The notes: generated from the sequence alone by a model not told the origin. DNA of 64,000 bases from Pseudacidovorax sp. NFM-22 (GCF_021401245.1 NZ_JACBFY010000009.1:143793-207792); one strand, 5' to 3'; numbered from the stretch's first letter, positions 27,288-36,487 are shown. Made by a program: numbers and translations.

Positions 27288-28466
27288 TCACTTCAATTTG
27301 CAGAGTTGGTGATAGGCGTCGCGGTAGCCCTTGAGCGGCGTCGACAGCGTCTTGTTGGTGATCTTGCCCTCGGCGTCCTTGCCGATCACGCGCAGGTAGT
27401 AGTCCTGGATCGGGAAGTTGTTGTTGCCGTACTTGAAGGGCCCGCGGATGGACTGGAAGTTGGCGGCCTTCAGGGCCTTGAGCACGGCCTCCTTGTTCTT
27501 CACGTCGCCCTTCACGTCGCGGGCCGCGGCGTCCATGGCTAGGATGGCGTCGTAGGCCTGCGCGGCATAGAAGGTGGGGTAGCGCTTGTAGGCCTTGCGG
27601 AACTCGCTCACGAACTTCTGGTTGGCGGCATTGGGCAGGTCGTGCGACCACTGCGAGGTGGAGAACAGGCCCAGCATGGGCTCGCCCACGGCGGCGATGG
27701 TGTCCTCGTCGGCCGAGGCCGGGTTGGTCACCAGCCGCACGTCCTTCGACAGGCCCGAGGCCACGAACTGCTTGATGAAGTTGATGCCCATGGCGCCGGG
27801 CAGGAAGAAGAACACCGCCTCGGGCTTGGCCGCGCGGATCTGCGCCAGCTCGGCCGCGTAGTCGAGCTGGCCGACCTTGCCGTAGACCTCGGCCACCACC
27901 TGGCCCTTGTACAGGCGCTTGAAGCCGGTGAGGTGGTCGCGGCCCGCCGGGTAGTTGGGCGCGAGGATGAAGGCGCTCTTCAGGCCCTGGTCGCTGGCCC
28001 ATTGGCCGGCGGCCTCGTCCCAGGTGTCGTTCTGGTAGCTCTGGCCGAAGAAATAGGGGTTGCACTGGGCACCGGCGTACTGGCTGGGGCCGGGGTTGCT
28101 GGTGATGAAGGGCACCTTGGCCGCGAACAGGGCCGGGCCCACGGCCAGCGCCACGTTGGAGGGCGTGGGGCCGGTGAAGAAGTCGATCTTGTTCTGCTGC
28201 ACGAAGCGGTCGACGATCTGCTTGGCCTGGTCGGGGCTGCCCGCGGTGTCGGCCTGGATGAACTCGGCCGGGTAGCCGCCCAGCTTGTTGTCGAGCAGCC
28301 TGATCGCCAGGTTGATGGCATCGCGCGTCTCGGCACCGCCGGCCGCGAAGGGGCCGGAGATGTCCAGCGCCAGGCCCACCTTGATGGGGTCGGCGGCGAA
28401 GACGGGCGCGGCGAAGGCCAGGGCCAGGGCGGCAGCGAGCAGCGGCCGGGTGCGAACGGGGGTCAT
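27288..28466 (-). CDS. Liv-type ABC transporter periplasmic substrate-binding protein
   Basis: A 392-residue type I periplasmic binding protein of the LivJ/HAAT family. The signal peptide ends APVFAA. The mature start DPIKVGLALDISGPFAAGGAE and the hinge VPFITSNPGPSQYAG are standard. It lies 96 nt downstream of the Rieske beta-subunit gene, with a hairpin between, and heads livHMGF. Relatives near aromatic oxygenases often bind benzoate-like or anthranilate-like acids; the ligand here is inferred, not shown. Confidence 0.87.
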   Translation of the reverse strand: MTPVRTRPLLAAALALAFAAPVFAADPIKVGLALDISGPFAAGGAETRDAINLAIRLLDNKLGGYPAEFIQADTAGSPDQAKQIVDRFVQQNKIDFFTGPTPSNVALAVGPALFAAKVPFITSNPGPSQYAGAQCNPYFFGQSYQNDTWDEAAGQWASDQGLKSAFILAPNYPAGRDHLTGFKRLYKGQVVAEVYGKVGQLDYAAELAQIRAAKPEAVFFFLPGAMGINFIKQFVASGLSKDVRLVTNPASADEDTIAAVGEPMLGLFSTSQWSHDLPNAANQKFVSEFRKAYKRYPTFYAAQAYDAILAMDAAARDVKGDVKNKEAVLKALKAANFQSIRGPFKYGNNNFPIQDYYLRVIGKDAEGKITNKTLSTPLKGYRDAYHQLCKLK

Positions 28467-28518
28467 GGGCTTCCTCTCCGGGGAATGCGTGAATGGGATG
28501 GACGGCAGTCAGCAATCG

Positions 28519-28550
28519 GCATGCCATCGGGCTTGTGCCCCATGGCATGC
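28519..28550 (-). terminator. Hairpin between Rieske genes and liv operon
   Basis: GCATGCCAT (28519-28527) and ATGGCATGC (28542-28550) form a 9-bp stem that continues as GGG/CCC after one mismatch, with a 6-nt loop. Without a T run it may be a partial terminator or an RNA-processing site that lowers expression of the downstream liv genes. Confidence 0.45.
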
Positions 28551-28562
28551 GGCAATGGCTTC

Positions 28563-29087
28563 TCAGATGGGCGTGGCCAGCAGCGTGAGCACGCGCGAGG
28601 TGTCGTACACCACGCGCCGCTGCGCAAAGCGCCAGCCCGCGGGCGTGCGCACGAGTCGGTCCAGGTAGCGCCCGGCCTGGAAGATGAAGGACTCGCCGTT
28701 CGTGCGCGTCTGCACCACCACGTACGAGGACTCGGCCGTCAATGTCTGCGCATCGACCGGCGTGATCGTGAGGCCGCTGGTCATGTGGCGGTAGCTGTGC
28801 GACTCGTAGATGTTGGCGTGCCGCAGCGCCACCACGCGGTCGCGCAGCATGCCCGCGTTGGTGCAGTGCACGAGGCCGATGGGCAGGCCCATGTCGGCGT
28901 TCTCCTTGGGCACGATCTCGTACAGGCAGTCTTCGGTGAACAGGGCCGTCCAGTCCTCCAGCCGGTCGTTGTCCAGCAGGGCGCAGTAGCGCTCGTTCAG
29001 CTGGTGGATCTGGAACCAGAGGGCGATGTCGACGTCGGGCGCAGCGCTTGCTGCGGCGGCCTGGGGGGCTTCCATCACGGTGCTCAT
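28563..29087 (-). CDS. andAd: Aromatic-ring-hydroxylating dioxygenase, small (beta) subunit, AndAd-like
   Basis: A 174-residue protein of the NTF2-like ring-hydroxylating beta-subunit family. LNERYCALLDNDRLEDWTALF near the N-terminus and FQAGRYLDRLVRTPAGWRFAQRRVVYDT near the end are the diagnostic strands. It is structural and stabilises the alpha subunit. It lies 1 nt after the alpha-subunit gene. The And name rests on the alpha subunit and the AraC regulator; benzoate- or salicylate-type substrates remain possible. Confidence 0.82.
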   Translation of the reverse strand: MSTVMEAPQAAAASAAPDVDIALWFQIHQLNERYCALLDNDRLEDWTALFTEDCLYEIVPKENADMGLPIGLVHCTNAGMLRDRVVALRHANIYESHSYRHMTSGLTITPVDAQTLTAESSYVVVQTRTNGESFIFQAGRYLDRLVRTPAGWRFAQRRVVYDTSRVLTLLATPI

Positions 29088-29088
29088 C

Positions 29089-30375
29089 TCAATATCCCAT
29101 CAGCTTCTGATAACCGGTCCAGAACTTCCGGATCAGGTTCTCCGTGATCATGGTGTCCTCGCGGTTCGGGTCGGTGCGGCCCAGGTCCAGCACCGAGGTG
29201 GCGTCCGCATCGCGGGCGGTGCCGCGCTGCACCAGCTCGGTGGCCTCGGTGTCCTCCATCGAGATGTAGCCCGCCGGCCCTACCAGGTTGGCCTGCTTGA
29301 TGCGCAGCGCGCGCAGCTCGGGCGTGTCGTCCTCGTAGCCGAAGAAGTGGAAGACCAGCTCGAACTCGCCCGGCGCCTTGGGCAGCACCTGGCGCGCCAC
29401 CAGCGTGTTGTGGATCTGCTGCAGCACCAGCTGCGGAAAGATGGTCTGGATGTGGTTGGTGCAGTCCTCCTCGTACTCCGAGATGAAGCCCAGCACCGAC
29501 GCGTCCTCCAGGTGGAAGCCGTCGTCCATCGAGCGGATCGCCTGCTGCTTGTAGGCGGTGGCGGTGTCGCCCTCTTCCTCGATGTTGGTGGCGGTGATGA
29601 TGCTGTGCAGGCCGTGCGTCTTGTCGGCCAGCGAGCGCGCCTTCATGCCCACGCGGAAGATGTTGAAGGTGGTGTGGAAGAGGTGCAGCAGGCTCGCGTG
29701 GTACGGGTCCTTCACGTTCTCGTAGTAGAGCTTCCAGTTGCTGCGCGCGTACTGGCGGGTGCAGCCCAGGTACACCACCTTCTTGTGCATCACGCGGTCC
29801 ACCCAGGGCCGCATCTGCTCGCCGATGTAGTCAGAGAGCGTGGGCGCCTCGTCGCTGAAGCTGGCGAAGACCAGGCCCTTGTAGCTGTCCACGCGCAGCT
29901 TGCGCAGGCCGTGCGCCTTGTTGTCGAAGTCCGGCGGCATGCCGGGCGCGCCGTCGCGGCCGCGCTTGAAGGGAATGCCCTGCAGGTCGCCCTTGGCGCT
30001 GAAGCCCCACTGGTGGTAGACGCAGGTGTGCACCTTGGCATTGCCGCGGGCATTGCGGCAGACCATGGCGCCGCGGTGCGCGCAGCGGTTGACCCAGCAG
30101 GCCAGCTCGCCGTCGGGCGCGCGGGTGACCACCACCGGCGTGTCGCCGACGAAGGTGCTCTTGTAGTCGCCGGGGTTGGGGATCTCCGCCTCCAGCGCGA
30201 CGAAGCTCCACGTGGGGCCGCGGTAGATGCGCTCCTGCTCGCGCTCGAAGACCTCCTGCGAGCTGAACACGGCATAGGGCACGCGCGAGCCGTCGGCCTG
30301 CGGAAAGTGCACCACGCGCTGCTCGCGCTCGGCGGCAGCCGCCTGCAGTGCACCAGGATCGACCGGTTGATTCAT
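29089..30375 (-). CDS. andAc: Rieske aromatic-ring-hydroxylating dioxygenase, large (alpha) subunit, AndAc-like
   Basis: A 428-residue terminal oxygenase. The Rieske [2Fe-2S] ligands are CAHRG and CVYHQW; the Gln replacing Gly after the second His is, as I recall, shared with anthranilate-dioxygenase alpha subunits. The mononuclear iron motif is YYENVKDPYHASLLHLFH (two His), with a later Asp expected. Opening YRGPTWSFVALEAEIPNPGD resembles AndAc of Burkholderia. The ATG at 30375 has AGGAG upstream. No ferredoxin or reductase genes accompany it. Likely role is dihydroxylation of anthranilate or a related acid; substrate confidence is moderate. Confidence 0.8.
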   Translation of the reverse strand: MNQPVDPGALQAAAAEREQRVVHFPQADGSRVPYAVFSSQEVFEREQERIYRGPTWSFVALEAEIPNPGDYKSTFVGDTPVVVTRAPDGELACWVNRCAHRGAMVCRNARGNAKVHTCVYHQWGFSAKGDLQGIPFKRGRDGAPGMPPDFDNKAHGLRKLRVDSYKGLVFASFSDEAPTLSDYIGEQMRPWVDRVMHKKVVYLGCTRQYARSNWKLYYENVKDPYHASLLHLFHTTFNIFRVGMKARSLADKTHGLHSIITATNIEEEGDTATAYKQQAIRSMDDGFHLEDASVLGFISEYEEDCTNHIQTIFPQLVLQQIHNTLVARQVLPKAPGEFELVFHFFGYEDDTPELRALRIKQANLVGPAGYISMEDTEATELVQRGTARDADATSVLDLGRTDPNREDTMITENLIRKFWTGYQKLMGY

Positions 30376-30453
30376 GGCAAGAACTCCTTCCTTGTGCGGG
30401 CCCGGCAAGGGCCGGGCGTCATGGGCCGCATGGTCGAAGGCGCGGCGCGCGGC

Positions 30454-30501
30454 GGCTATCCGAATCGCGCGGATTCGGTGGCGCGGCTGTCCGGATCGCG
30501 C
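30454..30501. promoter_or_regulatory. Candidate AraC-type operator: direct repeats with embedded palindrome
   Basis: GGCTATCCGAATCGCGC (30454-30470) recurs as GGCTGTCCGGATCGCGC (30485-30501), 15 of 17 bases identical and offset by 31 bp, about three helical turns. The first copy also overlaps a dyad CCGAATC-N5-GATTCGG (30460-30478). Direct repeats are the normal target of AraC/XylS regulators, and this lies between andAc and a divergent AraC gene. Confidence 0.55.
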
Positions 30502-30585
30502 AGGACTTGCAGGTCCGCCGATGCCACAAAAGGCTGGCGCGCTTCTTGCGCTGCGTCAGGCCCTGTTCGGAAGCCCCGCCAGACC

Positions 30586-31614
30586 ATGCGTCCAGCCGCC
30601 GCCTCCTCTTTCGCCGACCCGCACGGCTCCGGTTCCGCCTTCGTGCCGGGGCTGCTGCGCGCGCACCGCCTGTTCGAATCCTCGGACCTGGACGACGCGC
30701 GCGAGCGCATCTCGCGCGTCATGCAGCCGCACCGGCTGCAGGCGCTGGAGCGTCCGCGCGGCGGGCGCTCGCACATGGACTTCGTGCGTGTGGGCGGCAT
30801 CGGCGTGGGCACCATCCGCTTCGGCGAAACCACGCGCGTGGACGTGTCGCCGGTGGAGGACTACCACCTGCTCATGTTCTGCCTGCAGGGCCATGCCGAG
30901 GTGCTGGCCGACGACCGGCCGCTGCAGGCCGATGGGCGCCACGGCATGGTGTGCGCACCCGGCAGCCGCTTCCTGGCCGACCTGTCGCCCGACTGCGAGC
31001 AGTTCGTGCTGCGGCTGGACCGCCGCATGCTGGAGTCGCACACCGGCCGGCCGCTGCGCTTCGACGCCGCGCTGGACCTGCGGCGCCCGGCCCTGCAGGC
31101 CTGGCGCGCACAGTTGCACCTGCTGCTGAGTTCCGAGGCGCTGATGCAGGCCGTGCAGGCCAGCCCGATCGTCGCGGCCGAGATGGAGCGGCTGCTGGTG
31201 CACCTGCTGCTGGCCGGCCAGCCCTGGACCGACGACGTGCCGCTGCGCATCGCCACCCGGCCCGCCGGTACGGGCGCAGGGGCGAGCCAGGCGGCCTGCG
31301 TGCGGCGCGCGATGGCCCACATGGAATCGCATGCCGACGAGCCCCTGCGCCTGGCCGACATCGCCGCGGCCGCGGGCGTGTCGGTGCGCACGCTGCTCGA
31401 CGCCTTCCGCCGCGTGCGCGACGAAAGCCCCATGCAGACCCTGCGCGAGCTGCGGCTGGAGCGCGCCCGCCAGCGCCTGCGCGCCGGCGAGGACGGCATC
31501 ACCGTCGCCATCGCGGCGCTGGACTGCGGCTTCGCGCACCTGGGCCGCTTTGCGCAGGCCTACCGCGCGCGCTTCGGCGAGTCGCCCTCGGACACGCTGC
31601 GCGCCGCAGGCTGA
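30586..31614 (+). CDS. AraC/XylS-family regulator (AndR-like)
   Basis: A 342-residue regulator. The N-terminal ligand/dimerisation half (AraC-binding-like-domain type, with FCLQGHAEVLADDRPLQADG) is followed by a C-terminal double helix-turn-helix (about 245-340): LRLADIAAAAGVSVRTLLDAF, then VAIAALDCGFAHLGRFAQAYRARFGESPS. It is divergent from andAc across 210 bp that hold a candidate operator. The anthranilate dioxygenase genes of Burkholderia are likewise controlled by an AraC/XylS protein, AndR. The start at ATG 30586 is fixed by similarity only. Confidence 0.82.
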   Translation: MRPAAASSFADPHGSGSAFVPGLLRAHRLFESSDLDDARERISRVMQPHRLQALERPRGGRSHMDFVRVGGIGVGTIRFGETTRVDVSPVEDYHLLMFCLQGHAEVLADDRPLQADGRHGMVCAPGSRFLADLSPDCEQFVLRLDRRMLESHTGRPLRFDAALDLRRPALQAWRAQLHLLLSSEALMQAVQASPIVAAEMERLLVHLLLAGQPWTDDVPLRIATRPAGTGAGASQAACVRRAMAHMESHADEPLRLADIAAAAGVSVRTLLDAFRRVRDESPMQTLRELRLERARQRLRAGEDGITVAIAALDCGFAHLGRFAQAYRARFGESPSDTLRAAG

Positions 31615-31645
31615 ACACGCGACGCGGAAAGGCGGCGGGGCGCCC

Positions 31646-32530
31646 TCAGGCCCTGGCGCGCGTCGGCAGCAGCACCGCGGCGATGGCCACCATCAATAGG
31701 GTCATGGCCAGCCAGTCCTGCCAGTAGACGGCTTCGCCCAGCCACAACGCACTGCTGAGCACGCCCAGCACCGGGATCATCATCACGCTGATGGTCGAGG
31801 CCACCGGCGGCAACCCGCGCGCCAGCACGAACCAGGCGACGTGGGCGAAGCCGAAGATCACCACCGCGTTGTAGACGATGGCGCCCCAGGCCGCCGGGCC
31901 CGGCATGTGCCATTCGCTGCGTTCGGCCAGGGCCGAGAGCGCGCCCATCACGAGGGCGGTGAGCGTGGTCATCCAGAAAGACAGCGTGAGCGTGGGCACC
32001 GGCAGCTGGGTGCGCCGCAGCAGCTGTGTGCCCAGCGCCCAGGTGGCGGCCGCCACCAGCGCCAGGGCCACGAAGCCCGGGCTGCCGGCCAGGCCGGTGA
32101 ACTCGTGCCACAGCAGGAAGGCCACCCCCAGCGCAGCCGCTGCCACGCCCATCCAGGCCCGGGCCGACAGCCGGGTGTTGAAGAGCCACGCGCCCAGGAT
32201 GGCCGAGAACACCGGCATGGTGTAGCCCAGGATGGCCGCGCGCCCGCCCGACAGGTGGCGCAGCGCGATGATGATGCACACATGCCAGACGAACATGTTG
32301 GTGGCCGACAGCCACAGCAGCTCGGGCCAGTGGCGGCGCGGCACGCGGAAGGGCAGGCGCATCGTCAGCAGCACCACCGCCAGCACGGGCACCCCCAGCC
32401 ACAGCGACATGGCGCGGAAGGCCAGCGGCGGCAGGTCGCTCACTCCCACCTTCATGATCGGCCAGTTGATGCCCCAGGCGATGGTCAGCGGAATGAGCAG
32501 CGCCCATTGGCGGCGGGTGAGGGTCTCCAT
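31646..32530 (-). CDS. EamA/DMT-family transporter 1
   Basis: A 294-residue inner-membrane protein with ten predicted helices in two EamA repeats. WGINWPIMKVGVSDLPPLAFRA opens the first repeat and IPVLGVLSSALWLGE closes the second. Drug/metabolite transporters of this type export amino acids, metabolites or drugs; the substrate is unknown. It converges on the AraC gene and is separated from the next minus-strand gene by a palindromic repeat. Confidence 0.87.
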   Translation of the reverse strand: METLTRRQWALLIPLTIAWGINWPIMKVGVSDLPPLAFRAMSLWLGVPVLAVVLLTMRLPFRVPRRHWPELLWLSATNMFVWHVCIIIALRHLSGGRAAILGYTMPVFSAILGAWLFNTRLSARAWMGVAAAALGVAFLLWHEFTGLAGSPGFVALALVAAATWALGTQLLRRTQLPVPTLTLSFWMTTLTALVMGALSALAERSEWHMPGPAAWGAIVYNAVVIFGFAHVAWFVLARGLPPVASTISVMMIPVLGVLSSALWLGEAVYWQDWLAMTLLMVAIAAVLLPTRARA

Positions 32531-32607
32531 GGCGGGGGATTGTGCGCAGGCAGGGCGCGGCTTGCCGGCAGCGGGACAAAGGTCGGCACGCCAGAGGCGA
32601 GCCCTTG

Positions 32608-32724
32608 CTCCCTCTCCCCTCGCGGGAGAGGGCTGGGGAGAGGGGGCGGCGGTGGCAAGGCCAACCGTCCGGGGCGAGGATGCCCCCTCTCCCCAACCCC
32701 TCTCCCGCGAGGGGAGAGGGGCTC
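32608..32724. repeat. ~120-bp palindromic repeat, copy 2
   Basis: Arms are almost identical to those at 20563-20683 (left CTCCCTCTCCCCTCGCGGGA, right CCCGCGAGGGGAGAGGGGCT) with a different ~40-nt centre. It lies in the 222-bp gap between two EamA transporter genes on the same strand. Confidence 0.75.
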
Positions 32725-32752
32725 AGACAGCGCCGGTCGGAAAGGACTCTTC

Positions 32753-33676
32753 TCAGGCCATCGCCTGCTTCCGCGTCATCCACCGGCCCCCGAACATCAC
32801 CACCCCCAGCGCCGCCACCACGCAGGCGCTGCCGGCCCACTGCCAGGCCGTCACACGCTCGCCCAGCGTGAGCATGCCGGCGGCCAGGCCGATCACCGGC
32901 ACGCCCAGACTGAAGGGCGCCACGCGGTTGGCGGGATGGCGCTTGAGCAGGCCGGTCCACATCGCATAGGCGGCGATGGTCGCAAACCAGCCCAGGTAGG
33001 CCACGCCCAGCCAGCCGCCCAGGCTGGCGTGGCGCCACTGGTCGTGCGTCGCCGCGGGCTCGAAGAACAGCGCCATCGCGCCGAAGGGCAGGATGGGCAC
33101 CAGCGACATCCACACCACGAACTGCAGCGGGTCGTAGCCCGGCTGCGCGGCCTGCGCCCGGCGCGCCACGATGTTGGAGGCGGCCCACATGAAGGCACCG
33201 CCCAGGTTCAGCACCAGGCCCAGCACGGTGATGCCGGCCGTGGCCGAGCCGCCCGCGAAGTTGAGGCCGAAGCACAGCAGGCCCACCGCGGCCAGCGCCA
33301 GGCCCGCGCGCAGCGGCCCGGACAGGCGCTCGCCCAGCAGGGCCACGCCCAGCAGCGTGGTGAAGAAGACCTGCGTCTGCATCAGCACCGAGGCCAGGGC
33401 CGCCGTCATGCCCACCTTCAGCGCGACGAAGAGCAGGCCGAACTGCCCCAGCTGTGCCAGGCCCGCGGGCACCAGCCAGCGCCAGGACAGGCGCGGCTTG
33501 CGCACGAAGAAGATCAGCGGCAGCACCGCGAACACATAGCGGAAGAAGCCCAGCTGGAAGGGCGTGAAGTCGCGCAGCGAGTACTTCATCGCGACGAAGT
33601 TGAGGCCCCAGATGACCACCACGCCGAGGGCGGCGAGCAGGTCCAGGCCAGCGAAGCTGTGGGCAGGGCGGGTCAT
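32753..33676 (-). CDS. EamA/DMT-family transporter 2
   Basis: A 307-residue ten-helix transporter with the EamA opening VVVIWGLNFVAMKYSLRDF and second-repeat sequence LGVPVIGLAAGMLTLGERV. It resembles YedA/RhaT-like exporters. AGGAGG precedes the ATG at 33676, which overlaps the stop of the COG0523 GTPase gene by 4 nt, so the two are co-translated. The substrate is unknown; the coupling to a metallochaperone and an amidohydrolase is notable. Confidence 0.87.
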   Translation of the reverse strand: MTRPAHSFAGLDLLAALGVVVIWGLNFVAMKYSLRDFTPFQLGFFRYVFAVLPLIFFVRKPRLSWRWLVPAGLAQLGQFGLLFVALKVGMTAALASVLMQTQVFFTTLLGVALLGERLSGPLRAGLALAAVGLLCFGLNFAGGSATAGITVLGLVLNLGGAFMWAASNIVARRAQAAQPGYDPLQFVVWMSLVPILPFGAMALFFEPAATHDQWRHASLGGWLGVAYLGWFATIAAYAMWTGLLKRHPANRVAPFSLGVPVIGLAAGMLTLGERVTAWQWAGSACVVAALGVVMFGGRWMTRKQAMA

Positions 33677-34716
33677 GCGGCCTCCTTGACGGCGGCGGCG
33701 GCCTGCAGGCGCTGCGCCAGTTCGTGCGCCGGCAGGCGGCCGCGCAGGCCGATGGCGACCAGGGTGTCGGCGGCTTCCGGCATGGCGGCGGTCGGTGCCG
33801 CACGCAGCGCGCCGTGGCGGCCGGCGAACTGCAGCTCGACCAGGCCCGGATGCGCGTCGGTGCGCACCAGGCCCTTGAGGCGCAGCACGCCGGGCGGCAT
33901 GGCCTTGAGCAGCGCACGCAGGGCGGGCGCGTGGAAGACCGGCGCATCGCGCAGGGCCCAGGTCTCGAAGAGCTGGGCATGGTCCACGTCGCCGTGGTCG
34001 TGGTGAGCGTGCAGCGCGTCGGCGTGCCGCGCGTCGTGCGCGGGCCGGTGGTGGTCCGCATGCATGTGGCCGTGCTCGCCCCCGCAGGCTGCGCAACGCG
34101 TAGGGCCGTCGTCCGCCCGCGGCAGGCGCGGTGCCTGCAGCAGCGCCGCCGGCACGCGGGCCTGCACGGTCTCGATGCGCGGCGTGGCGGGCCAGTCGGC
34201 ATCGAGCCATGCACGCAGGCCGGACAGCGTGGCGTCGTCGACCAGGTCGGTCTTGTTCAGCACCAGCAGGTCGGCCGCGTCCAGCTGCCGCCGCACGCTG
34301 TCGGCCAGCAGCGGGTCGGCCGCCTGTTCGCGCAGCATGGTGGCGTCGGCCAGCACCAGCACGGCGTCCAGCGCCAGGGCGGGGTCGGCCAGCCCCACCT
34401 GCGCGATGCGCCAGGGGTCGGAGACGCCGCTGGCCTCGATCACGATGGCCTCGGGCGGTCGATCGCGCTCGATCAGGCCGATGAGCGCCGTCGTCAGGTC
34501 GTCGCCGATGGCGCAGCAGACGCAGCCGTTGGTCAGTTCGATGGCGCCGGCTTCTTCGCTGGCGATGAGCGCGCGGTCGATGTTGATGGCGCCGAAGTCG
34601 TTGACCAGCACGGCGATGCGCCGGTCGCCCGACTGCGCGAGCAGGTGGTTGAGCAGCGTGGTCTTGCCCGCGCCCAGGAAGCCGCCGATGACGGTGAGGG
34701 GGATGCGCGGCCTCAT
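33673..34716 (-). CDS. CobW/COG0523-family GTP-dependent metallochaperone
   Basis: A 347-residue G3E GTPase. Walker A GGFLGAGKTTLLNHLL, metal motif NGCVCC (CxCC), EASGVSDP and NKTD are all present. A His-rich insert at about 210-245 (HGHMHADHH onward) suggests zinc or cobalt binding. The C-terminal CobW_C domain follows. Such proteins deliver metal to client enzymes. The gene lies 40 nt after a metal-dependent amidohydrolase and overlaps an EamA transporter, so the amidohydrolase is an obvious candidate client. Confidence 0.88.
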   Translation of the reverse strand: MRPRIPLTVIGGFLGAGKTTLLNHLLAQSGDRRIAVLVNDFGAINIDRALIASEEAGAIELTNGCVCCAIGDDLTTALIGLIERDRPPEAIVIEASGVSDPWRIAQVGLADPALALDAVLVLADATMLREQAADPLLADSVRRQLDAADLLVLNKTDLVDDATLSGLRAWLDADWPATPRIETVQARVPAALLQAPRLPRADDGPTRCAACGGEHGHMHADHHRPAHDARHADALHAHHDHGDVDHAQLFETWALRDAPVFHAPALRALLKAMPPGVLRLKGLVRTDAHPGLVELQFAGRHGALRAAPTAAMPEAADTLVAIGLRGRLPAHELAQRLQAAAAVKEAA

Positions 34717-34756
34717 GCCGGCAGCCCGCCTGCGCGTGCGAAGCGCATCGCGCCCC

Positions 34757-36406
34757 TCACGCCGCCGCCTCGGTCGGCACGCCGCCGATCACCGTGCCGG
34801 CCACGCGCAGGTCCTTCAGCGCTTCGGGCGCGACGGCCAGCGGGCTTTCGTCCAGCACGCAGAAGTCGGCCCACTTGCCCACCTCGATGGAGCCGATGCG
34901 GTCGTCCAGGCCCAGGGTATAGGCGGCGCCCTGGGTGATGGCCCACAGCGCCTCGGGCACGCCGATGCGCTCGGCCTCGCCCAGCACGCGGCCACTGGAC
35001 GTGAGCCGGTTGACGGCGCACCAGGCGGTGAACAGCGGCGCCAGCGGCGTGATGGGCGCATCGGAATGGATGGCCAGCGGCACGCCGTGCGCGAGCGCGG
35101 TGGCGCAGGCGTCCATGCGGAAGGCGCGGTCGGGGCCCATGGTCTGCGACAGGTGCGCCTCGCCCCAGTAGTAGATGTGGTTGGCGAACAGGTTGGCGCA
35201 CACGCCCAGCGTGGCCATGCGGCGGAACTGCGCCGCATCGGCCATCTGGCAGTGCTGCAGCGTATGGCGGTGGTCGGCGCGCGGGTGCGCGGCCAGCGCC
35301 TCTTCGATGCCGTCCAGCGCCAGCTCGGTGGCCTCGTCGCCGTTGGTGTGGATGTGCAGCTGGAAGCCCTGCGCATGGAAGTCGCGGATGGCGGCCTTGA
35401 GCTCCGCCGGCGGCAGGATCCAGATGCCGTTGGGCGCGCCGTTGTGGTACCCCGGCCAGCGCACACGGGCCGTGAAGCCCTGGATGGAGCCGTCGGCCAC
35501 GATCTTGACCAGCCCGTAGTGCAGCTTGGCGTTGCCCTCGGCCTGCGCCTGCCGCTCGCGGATGCGCGCCGCGCCCTGCGCGCGGTTGAGGCTGCCGTCC
35601 AGGCACAGGTAGGCCGGCACCAGCCGCACCGGGAAGCCGGGCTCGCCGGTGACCTGCATCATGGCCACATGGTTGGACTCGGCCAGGTCGTTGACCAGGT
35701 CGGTGGCGGTGGTCACGCCCGCCAGCCGCGCCATCTGGCCGAACAGGCGCAGGCTCTCGGGCGAGGAGCCGGTGATGCGGAAGATGTTGCCCACCAGCCG
35801 CGTGATGGGGAACATGGCCGCGAACTCCTGCAGCTCGCCGCTGGGCTCGCCATCGGCGAAGCGGGCGATGCCCTCGATGTCGGTGTCGCGGTCGATGCCG
35901 GCCGCGGCCAGCGCGGCGCGGTTGACGTTCATCAGGTGCTGGCTGGCATGCAGGATGACCACCGGCCGCGTGGTGGAGACCTGGTCCAGGTGCTCCACCG
36001 TCATGCGCTCGGTGCCGAAGAAGAGCGGATCGAAGCCCCAGGCCAGCAGCGGTGCCTTGGGGTCGGTGAGCGCGGCGTCGGCGGCGCGCAGGCGGGCGAT
36101 CACCTCGTCGAAGTTGCGGCAGCCCTCCCACACGCGGCCGTCGGGCGAGGTGCGCGCATGGAAGCCGACGAAGCTGAACTTCCACAGCCCGCCGGCCATG
36201 AGGTGCGAATGGCCTTCGACCAGGCCGGGCATCAGCACCTGGTCGGCATAGCGGGTGTCGAGCGTGAAGTCGCCGAAGGCCTGCATGCGCGCCAGGTCGC
36301 CCACGCCCAGGATGCGGCCCTCGCGCACGGCCACGTGGGTGGCCTGCGGCTGGCGCGGGTTCATGGTGAGGATCTGGCGGGCCTGGAAGACGGTGATGGG
36401 GGACAT
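34757..36406 (-). CDS. Metal-dependent amidohydrolase, YtcJ-like (Amidohydro_3)
   Basis: A 549-residue amidohydrolase-superfamily enzyme of the YtcJ/NfdA group. The metal motif is VEGHSHL, where many relatives have DGHxH. Then come QGFQLHIHTNGDEATELALD (His ligands), RHTLQHCQ and the late Asp in IHSDAPITP. The C-terminal composite beta-domain motif is RIGSIEVGKWADFCVLD. It hydrolyses amide or related bonds in the cytoplasm. It follows a peptide-type ABC transporter and a flavin oxidase on the same strand and precedes a CobW metallochaperone, suggesting it works on the imported compound. Confidence 0.82.
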   Translation of the reverse strand: MSPITVFQARQILTMNPRQPQATHVAVREGRILGVGDLARMQAFGDFTLDTRYADQVLMPGLVEGHSHLMAGGLWKFSFVGFHARTSPDGRVWEGCRNFDEVIARLRAADAALTDPKAPLLAWGFDPLFFGTERMTVEHLDQVSTTRPVVILHASQHLMNVNRAALAAAGIDRDTDIEGIARFADGEPSGELQEFAAMFPITRLVGNIFRITGSSPESLRLFGQMARLAGVTTATDLVNDLAESNHVAMMQVTGEPGFPVRLVPAYLCLDGSLNRAQGAARIRERQAQAEGNAKLHYGLVKIVADGSIQGFTARVRWPGYHNGAPNGIWILPPAELKAAIRDFHAQGFQLHIHTNGDEATELALDGIEEALAAHPRADHRHTLQHCQMADAAQFRRMATLGVCANLFANHIYYWGEAHLSQTMGPDRAFRMDACATALAHGVPLAIHSDAPITPLAPLFTAWCAVNRLTSSGRVLGEAERIGVPEALWAITQGAAYTLGLDDRIGSIEVGKWADFCVLDESPLAVAPEALKDLRVAGTVIGGVPTEAAA

Positions 36407-36487
36407 GGTGTGGGGATTGGTTGAAGGCGCACGGCCTGGTTGCGGCGGCCGTGCCGATGGCAGATGTTCAGGCCAGGTCAGGCCGCA

